Positions 44,397 to 53,173 of a DNA stretch of 64,000 nt are shown one piece after another. The position numbers were made by a program, and so were the translations under genes. Under the pieces are notes generated by a model. The model made no database searches and was not told the origin of the DNA. It worked only from the letters and a program-made list of their open reading frames with translations. This stretch comes from Microbacterium cremeum. GTDB taxonomy: Bacteria > Actinomycetota > Actinomycetes > Actinomycetales > Microbacteriaceae. The stretch is from the NCBI RefSeq assembly GCF_015277855.1, contig NZ_CP063812.1:1922001-1986000 (forward strand), written 5' to 3'. The stretch's first letter is position 1. Each line of letters starts with the position of its first letter.

Positions 44397-46118
44397 ATGC
44401 CCGAATCAACGCCCGACGATCCCTTCGCGGACCTGTTCGGCAGACTCGCCGACTCTCGCGCACGCTCCGAGGCCGACACCGACGGCTCCGCGGGCACGAC
44501 ATCACCCGCTCCGAAGCCACCTGTGAACCCCGAGGGAGCGCCGCCATCGCGTCGCGCGGCCCGTGAGGCGGCACGGCGGGCTGCGGCGGGCGAGACCCCG
44601 GCATCGGCCGCACCCTCGTCCGACGGGGCCACGGCGCGCGAGCCCGCGCCGTCCGTCACCGCCGCCCGTGCCGCTGCCGCCGGCACCGTGCCCGACGTGC
44701 CTGCGGGCGCCGAGACCGGTGCCGGGTTCCAGCCGGTTCCGCTGCGCACGCCCCGGCCCACGCAGCCGGTCGACATCGTCGAGACCGAAGGCCCGGCGCA
44801 AGATCCGTGGATCTTCTCCGGCGCGACCCCCGCGATGCCGTACAGCCGCACCGGCGCCACCGCCACCGTGGCCGCCGGCACGGCCTCGCAGGCGCCCGGC
44901 GACACGGCCACGGACGCGGGCCGCCGACGCACGGACGCCGGCTCGCCGAAGCCCGCGCCGGCCACCCTCGACGATCTGTTCACCGGCGCGTCCTCGACCG
45001 ACGAACTCGGGGACGCGCCGCCTCCGCGCAACAAACGCCGCCGCCGCATCGGCGGATGGATCGCGCTCGGCGTGGTGCTGGTCGTCCTCGGCGGGATCGC
45101 AGGCGGCGCCTGGTACGTGTGGTCGACCTACGAGAAGCAGATCCGCGAGGTCATGGGCTGGCAGGAGTCCCAGGAGTACGAGGCGGGCATGGCGAACGGC
45201 GAGGCGTTCATCACCATCGAATCGGGCGACACCGGTTCGCCGATCTCGCAGAAGCTCCACGACGCGGGCGTGACGAAGACCCCCGACGCGTTCTACGACT
45301 ACCTCATCAAGAGCCGACAGGACCCTCCGTTCCAGCCGGGCGTGTTCAAGCTGCAGAAGCAGATGACCTCCGAGGCCGCACTGGCGGCGCTGATGGACCC
45401 CGCGAACAAGATGGAGCTGACGGCTCAGATCCCCGAGGGCTTCACCGTCGACGGCACGCTCGAGCGACTCGCCGAGGGTACCGGCATCCCGCTGGAGGAG
45501 TTCGAGGCCGCCCGGGCCGACCCGTCCGTCTACCGCGTCCCCGCCGACAGCCTCGAGGGCTGGCTGTTTCCAGCGACCTACACCTTCGACCCCGGCGTCA
45601 CCGCGCAGTCCGCCATCCAGACACTCGTCAACCGCACGATCCAGTCGCTCGACGAGGCCGGCGTCGCGCCGGAAGACCGGCAGCGCATCCTCACGATCGC
45701 GTCGATCATCCAGCGCGAGGCACGCTACGAGCAGGACATGCAGAAGGTCTCGCGTGTCATCCAGAACCGCCTCGATCCGAGCAACCAGGAGACGTTCGGC
45801 CTGCTGCAGATGGACTCGACGGCCCAGTACGGCATCGGCGAGGACGACGGCACCGTGAGCTCGTCGGAGGAGGCGCTCACCGACGACAATCCGTGGAACA
45901 CGTACGTGCACCCTGGACTGCCGATCGGTCCGATCGCCAACCCTGGCGACGTCGCGATCAACGCGGCGATGCACCCGGCCGACGGTGACTGGCTGTACTT
46001 CGTGACGGTGAACCTCGACACCGGCGAGACGATCTTCACGAACAACCTCGCGGACCACAACCGCGCCGTCCGGCAGTGGCAGCAGTGGTGCTCCGACAAC
46101 CCGGACTCGGGGTGCTGA
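44397..46118 (+). CDS. mltG: Endolytic murein transglycosylase MltG
   Basis: The 573-residue protein has a long Ala/Pro/Thr-rich cytoplasmic N-terminus (about 1-215) and one membrane helix (IGGWIALGVVLVVLGGIAGGAWYVW, residues about 217-241). A LysM-like strand region (EAFITIESGDTGSPISQKL) is followed by the YceG catalytic domain with ASIIQREARYEQDMQKVSRVIQNRL, where the Glu in QREAR is catalytic, and HPGLPIGPIANPG. It cuts nascent glycan strands at the membrane. ATG 44397 follows the ruvX stop by one base. Confidence 0.93.
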   Translation: MPESTPDDPFADLFGRLADSRARSEADTDGSAGTTSPAPKPPVNPEGAPPSRRAAREAARRAAAGETPASAAPSSDGATAREPAPSVTAARAAAAGTVPDVPAGAETGAGFQPVPLRTPRPTQPVDIVETEGPAQDPWIFSGATPAMPYSRTGATATVAAGTASQAPGDTATDAGRRRTDAGSPKPAPATLDDLFTGASSTDELGDAPPPRNKRRRRIGGWIALGVVLVVLGGIAGGAWYVWSTYEKQIREVMGWQESQEYEAGMANGEAFITIESGDTGSPISQKLHDAGVTKTPDAFYDYLIKSRQDPPFQPGVFKLQKQMTSEAALAALMDPANKMELTAQIPEGFTVDGTLERLAEGTGIPLEEFEAARADPSVYRVPADSLEGWLFPATYTFDPGVTAQSAIQTLVNRTIQSLDEAGVAPEDRQRILTIASIIQREARYEQDMQKVSRVIQNRLDPSNQETFGLLQMDSTAQYGIGEDDGTVSSSEEALTDDNPWNTYVHPGLPIGPIANPGDVAINAAMHPADGDWLYFVTVNLDTGETIFTNNLADHNRAVRQWQQWCSDNPDSGC

Positions 46119-46960
46119 GCCCCGACGCGACGCGGCTGGAGGTGTGGGGCGACCCGATCAGCCACAGCCGGTCCCCACACCTGCACACGGCCGCGTACGC
46201 GGTGCTCGGTCTTGCGTGGGAGTACGGCAGCCGTCAGGTGTCCGAGGCGGCGTTCAGGGCAGAGCTTGCCGGTCTCGACCGCACGTGGCGCGGCCTGTCG
46301 CTCACGATGCCGCTGAAGGGTGAGGCGTTCACGGCGGCAGCGGTGCTCGACCGCCACGCCGAGCTGACCGGCGCCGCCAACACCCTGCTGCTGGATGCCG
46401 GCGGGCACCACGGGTTCAACACCGATGTCGGCGGGATCGTCCGAGCCCTGGCCGAGGACGGTATCGCCGCGGTGCCCACCGCCCGCATCATCGGCGCGGG
46501 CGCCACCGCCACGTCGGCGCTCGTGGCCGTCGCGGAACTGGGCGCGCATCTGGTGGAAGTCGTCGCTCGGCGCCCCGAGGCCGTCCAGCCCCTTCGCGCG
46601 CTGGGGGAGCTACTGGGCGTGGACGTCGTCGCGGCGTCGTTCGCGGCATCCCGCCACGCCGACGTCCCCCTCACGATCGCCACCCTCCCGGGCGACGCCC
46701 GCATCGAGGATGCCGCCGCCGACGCGCTGGCGAGCGCCGGGGGACTGCTCCTCGACGTCGTCTACGGGCATTGGCCCACCGCTCTCTCGGAAGCGTGGGC
46801 GCGTGCCGGCCGCCCGGCGCGGTCGGGTCTCGGGATGCTGCTGCACCAGGCCGTGCTCCAGATCCGGATCTTCGCGACCGGCGACGCCGACGCGCCGCTG
46901 GAGCACGAGGACGCCGTCATCGCCGCCATGCGCGCCGCCGTCGCGCCCCCCGCGGCGTAA
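46112..46960 (+). CDS. aroE: Shikimate dehydrogenase
   Basis: This is a 282-residue NADP-dependent reductase of the shikimate pathway. Substrate motif: WGDPISHSRSPHLHTAAYAVLGL; the catalytic Lys is in LTMPLKGEAF; NTLL and FNTDVGG follow, and the dinucleotide fold ARIIGAGATATSALVA. The GTG at 46112 overlaps the end of mltG by 7 nt. It starts the aroE-aroC-aroK-aroB group. Confidence 0.93.
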   Translation: MLSPDATRLEVWGDPISHSRSPHLHTAAYAVLGLAWEYGSRQVSEAAFRAELAGLDRTWRGLSLTMPLKGEAFTAAAVLDRHAELTGAANTLLLDAGGHHGFNTDVGGIVRALAEDGIAAVPTARIIGAGATATSALVAVAELGAHLVEVVARRPEAVQPLRALGELLGVDVVAASFAASRHADVPLTIATLPGDARIEDAAADALASAGGLLLDVVYGHWPTALSEAWARAGRPARSGLGMLLHQAVLQIRIFATGDADAPLEHEDAVIAAMRAAVAPPAA

Positions 46961-46990
46961 CCGTCGCCGGGCACGTGGGAGACTGGACGA

Positions 46991-48220
46991 ATGCTCCGCG
47001 TGCTCACGGCCGGCGAATCCCACGGCCCCGAACTCGTCGCCGTCATGGAGGGCCTGCCCTCGGGCGTCCCCGTCTCCCGCGCCGCCATCCAGGCCGATCT
47101 GGAACGCCGCAAGCTCGGCTACGGCCGCGGGTCGCGCATGAAGTTCGAAGAGGATGAGCTCACCGTCTCGGCCGGCGTCCGTCACGGCCTGACGCTCGGG
47201 AGCCCCCTCGCGCTGCGCATCGGGAACACCGAATGGCCGAAGTGGGTCGAGGTGATGAGCGCCGAGCCGGTCGAGCTCACCGAGAAGTCCCGCGGCCGCG
47301 GTGCGGCGCTCACGCGCCCCCGTCCGGGGCACGCCGACCTCGTCGGGATGCAGAAGTACGGCTTCGACGAGGCCCGGCCTATCCTCGAGCGCGCGAGCGC
47401 GCGCGAGACCGCCGCCCGCGTCGCGCTCGGCGCCGTCGCGCGCGCGTTCCTGGCCGAGCTCGGCATCCGTCTGGTGAGCCACACGCTGTCGATCGGGCCG
47501 GTGCAGGTGCCTGCGGGCGCGGCCCTGCCGACACCCGACGACGTCGACGCGCTCGACGCCGACCCGCTGCGGTGCTTCGACGCCGCCACGAGCGAGGCGA
47601 TGGTGGCCGAGGTCGACGCGGCCCGCAAGGACGGCGACACGCTGGGCGGCATCGTCGAGGTGCTGGCGTACGGGCTGCCGCCCGGACTCGGATCGCACGT
47701 GCACTGGGACCGGCGCCTTGACGGCAAGCTCGCCCAGGCGCTCATGAGCATCCAGGCCATCAAGGGCGTCGAGATCGGCGACGGGTTCGAGACGACCCGC
47801 CGGCGCGGTTCGCAGGCCCACGACGAGCTCTTCACCGCATCGAGCGGCATCACGCGCTCCAGCGACAAGGCGGGAGGCACCGAGGGCGGCATGTCGACCG
47901 GAACGGTGCTGCGCGTGCGCGCCGGCATGAAGCCCATCGCCACGGTCCCGCGGGCGCTGCGCACCGTCGACGTCGCGAGCGGCGACGCGGCGGCGGCGCA
48001 CCACCAGCGCTCCGACGTGTGCGCGGTGCCGGCGGCGGGCGTCGTCGCCGAGGCGATGGTGGCGCTCGTGCTGGCCGATGTCGTGCTCGAGAAGTTCGGC
48101 GGCGACAGCGTCGCCGAGACCCGTCGCAACATCCAGACGTACCTCGCCGCGATCCCGGAGTCCCTGCGCACCGCGCCGGAGAGCGACGCGGACCTCGCCG
48201 AGCATGACCTCGCGCTCTGA
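46991..48220 (+). CDS. aroC: Chorismate synthase
   Basis: The 409-residue FMN-dependent enzyme makes chorismate from EPSP. Signatures are [17 protein letters not shown] near the start, [22 protein letters not shown], the long [41 protein letters not shown], and the C-terminal [20 protein letters not shown]. It overlaps aroK by 17 nt. Confidence 0.96.
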   Translation: MLRVLTAGESHGPELVAVMEGLPSGVPVSRAAIQADLERRKLGYGRGSRMKFEEDELTVSAGVRHGLTLGSPLALRIGNTEWPKWVEVMSAEPVELTEKSRGRGAALTRPRPGHADLVGMQKYGFDEARPILERASARETAARVALGAVARAFLAELGIRLVSHTLSIGPVQVPAGAALPTPDDVDALDADPLRCFDAATSEAMVAEVDAARKDGDTLGGIVEVLAYGLPPGLGSHVHWDRRLDGKLAQALMSIQAIKGVEIGDGFETTRRRGSQAHDELFTASSGITRSSDKAGGTEGGMSTGTVLRVRAGMKPIATVPRALRTVDVASGDAAAAHHQRSDVCAVPAAGVVAEAMVALVLADVVLEKFGGDSVAETRRNIQTYLAAIPESLRTAPESDADLAEHDLAL

Positions 48221-48743
48221 CGCCGTCGTCCTGATCGGCCCGATGGGGGCCGGCAAGACGAGCATCGGCAAGAAGGCCGCGCGCGCGCTCGGCGTGCCGT
48301 TCTTCGACACCGACATCGCGATCGTCCGCGATCACGGACCCATCGAGCAGCTCTTCGCCGAGCACGGCGAGGAGCACTTCAGAGCCCTCGAACGCGAGGC
48401 CGTGGTCGAAGGCCTCTCGCAGGGCGGCATCGTGTCGCTCGGCGGGGGCGCGGTGCTCCACCCCGCCACCCGGGCCGATCTCGGCGCACACCGCGTGATC
48501 CTGCTCACCGTGGCGCCGAAGGTCGTGGCCGGACGCGTGCGGGATTCGGCCCGCCCCCTGCTGCGGGGCGAGGACGCGATGGCGCGCTGGAGTGCGATCC
48601 TCGAGGAGCGCATGCCGGTCTACCGTTCGCTCGCCGACGCGACGTTCGACACCTCGAGCGGCCCGCTGCAGCACATCGTCGACGCGATCGTGGAGTGGAT
48701 CCGCGAACAGCCCCGCAGCGCCGATCCGGAGGAGGCACGATGA
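48204..48743 (+). CDS. aroK: Shikimate kinase
   Basis: The 179-residue P-loop kinase phosphorylates shikimate. Walker A is [11 protein letters not shown] near 12; the shikimate-binding [20 protein letters not shown] and SLGGGAVL follow, then the lid arginine region SARPLLRG. The ATG lies inside the end of aroC, and the stop overlaps the aroB ATG in an ATGA. Confidence 0.94.
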   Translation: MTSRSDAVVLIGPMGAGKTSIGKKAARALGVPFFDTDIAIVRDHGPIEQLFAEHGEEHFRALEREAVVEGLSQGGIVSLGGGAVLHPATRADLGAHRVILLTVAPKVVAGRVRDSARPLLRGEDAMARWSAILEERMPVYRSLADATFDTSSGPLQHIVDAIVEWIREQPRSADPEEAR

Positions 48744-49816
48744 CCGACGTCACGACGATCAGGGTGAGCGGCGACGCGAGCTACGACATCACCGTGGGGC
48801 GAGGCATCCTGTCGTCGCTCGGCGAGGTTCTGCCTCCCGCCGCTCGCAAGGTGCTCGTGATCCACCCGCCGACTCTCGCCGAGCAGGCCGAGCGCCTGCG
48901 CGCCCAGCTGGTGGGCGACCGTGAAGTGCTGCTCGCCGAGATCCCCGACGCCGAGGCGGGCAAGCGGATCGAAGTCGCCGCGTTCTGCTGGCAGGTGATG
49001 GGCAAGGCCGACTTCACGCGTACGGACGCCGTCGTGGGGTTCGGCGGCGGAGCCGTCACCGATCTCGCCGGCTTCGTCGCGGCCACCTGGCTGCGCGGCG
49101 TCGAGGTCGTCCAGGTGCCGACCACGGTGCTCGGGATGGTCGATGCGGCGGTCGGAGGCAAGACCGGCGTCAACACCGCTGAGGGCAAGAACCTCGTCGG
49201 CGCCTTCTGGGCGCCGCGGGCCGTCGTGTGCGACCTCGACCTGCTCGACACGCTCTCGCGCAACGAACGCGTCGCCGGATACGCCGAGGTCGTCAAAGCC
49301 GGTTTCATCTGGGCGCCCGAGATCCTCGACCTGGTCGAGGCCGACGCCGAAACCGCGGTCGATCCGCGCAGCGACGCCTTCCGGCGCACCATCGAGCTCG
49401 CGATCGACATGAAGGCGCGCGTCGTCGGAGAGGATCTCCGCGAAGCGGGCCTCCGCGAGATCCTCAACTACGGCCACACGCTCGGGCATGCGATCGAGCA
49501 CGCGGAGCGGTACCGCTGGCGCCACGGCGCGGCGATCTCTGTGGGCATGGTGTTCGCCGCGGAGCTGTCGCGTCTGGCAGGACGCCTCCCGGATGCCGCA
49601 GCGCAGCGTCACCGCGACATCCTCGGAACCCTCGGGCTGCCGACGAGCTACCGGCCGGGCGCCTGGCCGCAGCTGCAGGCGACGATGCAGCGCGACAAGA
49701 AGAGCCGCGGCGGCATGCTGCGCTTCATCGTCCTCGACGACATCGCCAAGCCCACGGTGCTGCAGGCCCCCGACGAGTCGCTGCTCTTCGCCGCGTACCA
49801 GGAGGTCGCGGGCTGA
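48740..49816 (+). CDS. aroB: 3-Dehydroquinate synthase
   Basis: The 358-residue NAD- and metal-dependent enzyme closes the DAHP ring. Motifs are FGGGAVTDLAGFVAATWLRG, VPTTVLGMVDAAVGGKTGVN and the metal ligands in LNYGHTLGHAIEH with RHGAAISVGM. ATG 48740 has GGAGG upstream and overlaps the aroK stop by 4 nt. Confidence 0.96.
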   Translation: MTDVTTIRVSGDASYDITVGRGILSSLGEVLPPAARKVLVIHPPTLAEQAERLRAQLVGDREVLLAEIPDAEAGKRIEVAAFCWQVMGKADFTRTDAVVGFGGGAVTDLAGFVAATWLRGVEVVQVPTTVLGMVDAAVGGKTGVNTAEGKNLVGAFWAPRAVVCDLDLLDTLSRNERVAGYAEVVKAGFIWAPEILDLVEADAETAVDPRSDAFRRTIELAIDMKARVVGEDLREAGLREILNYGHTLGHAIEHAERYRWRHGAAISVGMVFAAELSRLAGRLPDAAAQRHRDILGTLGLPTSYRPGAWPQLQATMQRDKKSRGGMLRFIVLDDIAKPTVLQAPDESLLFAAYQEVAG

Positions 49817-49921
49817 CCGCGCGAGCGCCCGATTCCACGCAGACCGCGTGATGGCCCGGTGCGCCGACCGCTGAGATACTGACGTCGCGCACGCCCGGTG
49901 CGCCCGTCGGACGGAGCACCC

Positions 49922-51517
49922 ATGAGCAGCACCTCGGCCACCCCGGCTCGCAGCGGCGTCATCCTCACGACGCTCATCCTCGTCGCCGCGGTAGCGAACC
50001 TGCCGCTGTCGGTGGCGAACGTCGCACTGCCCGACATCGGCAAGGCGTTCAGCGCCTCGCAGACCCAGCTCAACCTCGTCGCGGTCGGGTACTCGCTGGG
50101 CCTCGCGGCTTCGGTGCTCTGGCTGGGTGCCGTCGGCGACCGCTACGGACGCAAGATGATGCTCGTCATCGGCGTGGTGCTGTCGCTTCCGGCGGCGCTC
50201 CTGGCCGCGTTCGCCCCGTCGATCGAGGTGCTGATCATCGCGCGCATCGTGGGCGGCCTCGCCGCCGGCATGGCGTACCCGACGACGCTCGCCCTCATCA
50301 CCGCGCTGTGGTCTGGCCCACGACGCACGCGCTCCATCGCGCTGTGGTCGGCGATCGGCGGCGCGATCTCGGCGCTGGGCCCGCTCATCTCCGGCATGAT
50401 GCTGAGCTCGCTGCCGTGGGGGTCGGTCTTCCTGGTGACGGTGCCGCTCATCGTGGTCGCGTTCTTCATGATCCTGAAGTTCGTGCCGAGCCATGTGAAC
50501 GAGTCGTCGGACCCGGTCGACAACCTCGGCGGCATCCTGTCGCTCGTCCTGGTCGGCGCGCTCATCCTGGCGATCAACTTCGCGGCGGTACCGGATGCGG
50601 GGATGCTCGTGCTCGGCCTGACGATCATCGGGGTGGCGGCGCTCATCGCGTTCCTCATCCGCCAGCGCCGGGCCCGCAACCCGCTGTACGACCTCAAGAT
50701 CGCGGCGCGGCCGATCTTCTGGGTCGCCGCGTGCGCAGGCATCATCGTCTTCGGCGCGCTCATGGGCGCGATGTTCATCGGGCAGCAGTACCTGCAGAAC
50801 GTGCTCGGCTACTCGACGATCGAGTCCGGGTTCGCGATCCTTCCCGCCGCGATCTTCATGATCCTGCTCGCTCCGCGCTCGGCCAAGCTGGTCGAGTCCC
50901 GGGGCGCCCGCTTCACGCTGCTGCTCGGCTACGCCGCGGTGCTCCTCGGCTTCCTCACGATGCTGCTGCTGTGGCGGGGCGACGCTCCGTACTGGGTGGT
51001 GGGCCTCGGCTACGCGTTCGTCGGCGCGGGCGTGGGGCTGGCAGGCACCCCGGCCTCGCGTTCGCTCACCGGAGCGGTGCCCGTGCGGCGTGCCGGCATG
51101 GCCTCCGGGACGGCCGACCTGCAGCGCGACCTCGGCGGGGCCATCATGCAGTCGATCCTGGGCGCGCTCCTGACGGCCGGGTACGCGGCATCCGCCAACG
51201 CCCTCATCGCCGACGCCCCCAACGCCGACCAGATCACGTCGTCGGTGCAGAGCCAGCTCACGAAGTCCTTCTCGAGCGCCTCGAACATCGCCGAGCAGTA
51301 CCCCCAGTACGCCGACGCGATCGTCCAGGCTGCGAAGGAGTCGTTCGAGCAGGGCCAGACATGGGCGTACCTGGCCGGCATCATCGCCGTGGTGGCGGGC
51401 GCTGCCCTGGTGGCATGGAAGTTCCCGAACGCGAAGCGCGAGCGGGAGCTGCTGGCCGAGTACGCCGCCGAGGACAGCGCCGGCGAGCCGCAGGGGGGCG
51501 CGCAGAAGGCGGTGTGA
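49922..51517 (+). CDS. MFS drug/solute exporter (DHA2-type, 14 TM)
   Basis: The 531-residue protein has about 14 hydrophobic segments. The first half opens with LTTLILVAAVANLPLSVANVALPDIG, and LGAVGDRYGRKMMLVIG is the DHA2-type loop between helices 2 and 3. The second half carries RSAKLVESRGAR. It exports an unknown compound by proton antiport. The gene has its own GGAG site and sits between aroB and aroQ, where related genomes keep the aro genes together, so it is a recent insertion or local rearrangement by appearance. Confidence 0.87.
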   Translation: MSSTSATPARSGVILTTLILVAAVANLPLSVANVALPDIGKAFSASQTQLNLVAVGYSLGLAASVLWLGAVGDRYGRKMMLVIGVVLSLPAALLAAFAPSIEVLIIARIVGGLAAGMAYPTTLALITALWSGPRRTRSIALWSAIGGAISALGPLISGMMLSSLPWGSVFLVTVPLIVVAFFMILKFVPSHVNESSDPVDNLGGILSLVLVGALILAINFAAVPDAGMLVLGLTIIGVAALIAFLIRQRRARNPLYDLKIAARPIFWVAACAGIIVFGALMGAMFIGQQYLQNVLGYSTIESGFAILPAAIFMILLAPRSAKLVESRGARFTLLLGYAAVLLGFLTMLLLWRGDAPYWVVGLGYAFVGAGVGLAGTPASRSLTGAVPVRRAGMASGTADLQRDLGGAIMQSILGALLTAGYAASANALIADAPNADQITSSVQSQLTKSFSSASNIAEQYPQYADAIVQAAKESFEQGQTWAYLAGIIAVVAGAALVAWKFPNAKRERELLAEYAAEDSAGEPQGGAQKAV

Positions 51518-51552
51518 CGCGGCGGCCGTCATCGGTCGCCGGAGCGCCCCGC

Positions 51553-51558
51553 TAGGGT
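51553..51558 (+). promoter_or_regulatory. Candidate -10 box of aroQ (leaderless)
   Basis: TAGGGT is followed by six bases and the GTG at 51565. Confidence 0.4.
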
Positions 51559-51564
51559 GGGCGC

Positions 51565-52023
51565 GTGACCATGCCGCGCCGTCTTCTCCTCGTCAACGGT
51601 CCCAACCTGAATCTGCTGGGCACGCGCGAGCCCGCGGTGTACGGCACCGACACGCTCGCCGACGTCGAGCGCATCGCGACGGATGCCGCAGCCGCGCGCG
51701 GATTCGACATCCGGGCGGTGCAGAGCAACCACGAGGGCGTGCTGATCGACGCGATCCACGATGCGCGCACCGACTGCGCGGGGATCGTGATCAACCCCGC
51801 CGGCCTCACGCACACCTCGGTCGTGCTGCGCGACGCGCTCGCCGGCGTCGGACTTCCGGTCGCCGAGGTGCACATCTCGGACATCACCGCGCGCGAGCCC
51901 TTCCGCCGTCACTCCTACGTCGCCGACGTCGCCGTCGTCCACGTCGTCGGCGAGGGCGTCCGCGGCTACGCGACCGCCGTGGATCGGCTCGTCGCGGTCG
52001 TCACCGGCACCGCGGACGGCTGA
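51565..52023 (+). CDS. aroQ: 3-Dehydroquinate dehydratase, type II
   Basis: The 152-residue dodecameric dehydratase turns 3-dehydroquinate into 3-dehydroshikimate. LLVNGPNLNLLGTREPAVYG contains the catalytic Arg/Tyr loop; SNHEGVLIDAIH, INPAGLTHTSVVLRDAL (His region) and EVHISDITAREPFRRHS complete the family pattern. It completes the aro set separated by the MFS gene. GTG 51565 fits the -10 box; ATG 51571 is possible. Confidence 0.94.
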   Translation: MTMPRRLLLVNGPNLNLLGTREPAVYGTDTLADVERIATDAAAARGFDIRAVQSNHEGVLIDAIHDARTDCAGIVINPAGLTHTSVVLRDALAGVGLPVAEVHISDITAREPFRRHSYVADVAVVHVVGEGVRGYATAVDRLVAVVTGTADG

Positions 52024-52049
52024 CGCGGCGGCCCGGATCGGGCATCCCG

Positions 52050-52055
52050 TAGAAT
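52050..52055 (+). promoter_or_regulatory. Candidate -10 box of efp-nusB
   Basis: TAGAAT lies 94 bp before the efp ATG, leaving a leader of about 88 nt in which I see no strong hairpin. Confidence 0.4.
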
Positions 52056-52149
52056 CGAACGTCGGCATCCGGGCGCGTCTCGCCGCACCGGCACACGACC
52101 GCACTCGACGAGCTCAGCGACCGGCTGGGCAGAACGGACTTCACCCCTC

Positions 52150-52710
52150 ATGGCATCCACCGCAGACATCAAGAACGGCGTCGTCCTCAGCATCGACGGC
52201 CAGCTCTGGAGCGTCGTGGAGTTCCAGCACGTCAAGCCGGGCAAGGGCGGCGCGTTCGTGCGCACCAAGCTCAAGAACGTCATGACCGGCAAGGTCGTCG
52301 ACAAGACCTACAACGCCGGCGCCAAGGTCGACATCGAGAACGTCGACCGCCGCGACTTCACGTACCTGTACAACGACGGCGAAGGCTTCGTGTTCATGGA
52401 CATGAGCGACTACGACCAGATCACGGTGCCCGCCGCGACGGTCGGCGACGCCAAGAACTTCCTGCTCGAGAACCAGCAGGTCACGATCGCCCTGAACAAC
52501 GGCAACCCGCTGTACGTCGACCTGCCCGCCTCGGTCGTGCTCGAGATCACCTACACCGAGCCCGGCCTACAGGGGGACCGTTCTTCGGCGGGCACGAAGC
52601 CGGCGACCGTCGAGACCGGCTACGAGATCCAGGTGCCGCTGTTCCTCGAGACGGGCACCAAGGTCAAGGTCGACACGCGCACGGGCGACTACCTCGGCCG
52701 CGTCAGCTGA
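52150..52710 (+). CDS. efp: Translation elongation factor P
   Basis: The 186-residue three-domain factor rescues ribosomes stalled at polyproline. The N-terminal KOW-like domain holds [22 protein letters not shown], with the loop lysine between two glycines. The OB domains follow with [10 protein letters not shown] and the C-terminal [23 protein letters not shown]. Fused Pro-Thr tails in SecD, the DUF349 protein and the surface protein would need it. nusB starts 18 nt after its stop. Confidence 0.96.
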   Translation: MASTADIKNGVVLSIDGQLWSVVEFQHVKPGKGGAFVRTKLKNVMTGKVVDKTYNAGAKVDIENVDRRDFTYLYNDGEGFVFMDMSDYDQITVPAATVGDAKNFLLENQQVTIALNNGNPLYVDLPASVVLEITYTEPGLQGDRSSAGTKPATVETGYEIQVPLFLETGTKVKVDTRTGDYLGRVS

Positions 52711-52728
52711 CGCGGCGGCGTCCCACCG

Positions 52729-53139
52729 ATGAGTGCCCGCACCAAGGCGCGCAAGCGCGCCCTCGACATCCTGTTCCAGGCCGACGTCCGCGGCGACGAG
52801 GTCGCCACGATCCTCGCCGCCGAAGCGAAGCGGGCCGCAAGCGAACCGGCGCGCGAGGCGTCGTGGCTCTACGCGCGAGAGATCGTCGACGGCGTGATCG
52901 ACAACCGCGAAGCGATCGACGAGCAGATCACCACGTTCGCGAAGGACTGGTCGCTCGCCCGCATGCCCGCGGTCGACCGAGCCGTGCTGCGCCTGGCGAC
53001 GTGGGAGATCCTCTACAACGACGAGGTGCCGACGGCGGTCGCGATCGACGAGGCGGTCGAGCTCGCCAAGGAGTTCTCGACGGACGACTCGCCGTCGTTC
53101 GTGCACGGCGTGCTGGCGCGGATCGCCCGCTCGACCTGA
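52729..53139 (+). CDS. nusB: Transcription antitermination protein NusB
   Basis: The 136-residue helical protein works with NusE (S10) at boxA of rRNA operons. It begins SARTKARKRALDILFQADVRG and ends with NEVPTAVAIDEAVELAKEFSTDDSPSFVHGVLARIAR-like helices. It follows efp, as expected. Confidence 0.94.
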   Translation: MSARTKARKRALDILFQADVRGDEVATILAAEAKRAASEPAREASWLYAREIVDGVIDNREAIDEQITTFAKDWSLARMPAVDRAVLRLATWEILYNDEVPTAVAIDEAVELAKEFSTDDSPSFVHGVLARIARST

Positions 53140-53173
53140 CCCGCGCCGCGGGCTGTCGGCGGCGCTTGCGAGG

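Noticed and set aside
40753..44613. Very long open frame on the minus strand (1286 codons) opposite alaS
   Set aside because: It is antisense to a clear alanyl-tRNA synthetase; GC-rich third positions keep the opposite frame free of stops. Its composition (Val/Arg/Glu/His-rich) is typical of such shadows.
48620..51532. 970-codon minus-strand frame opposite aroB and the MFS gene
   Set aside because: It spans two real genes and an intergenic gap and has shadow-like composition.
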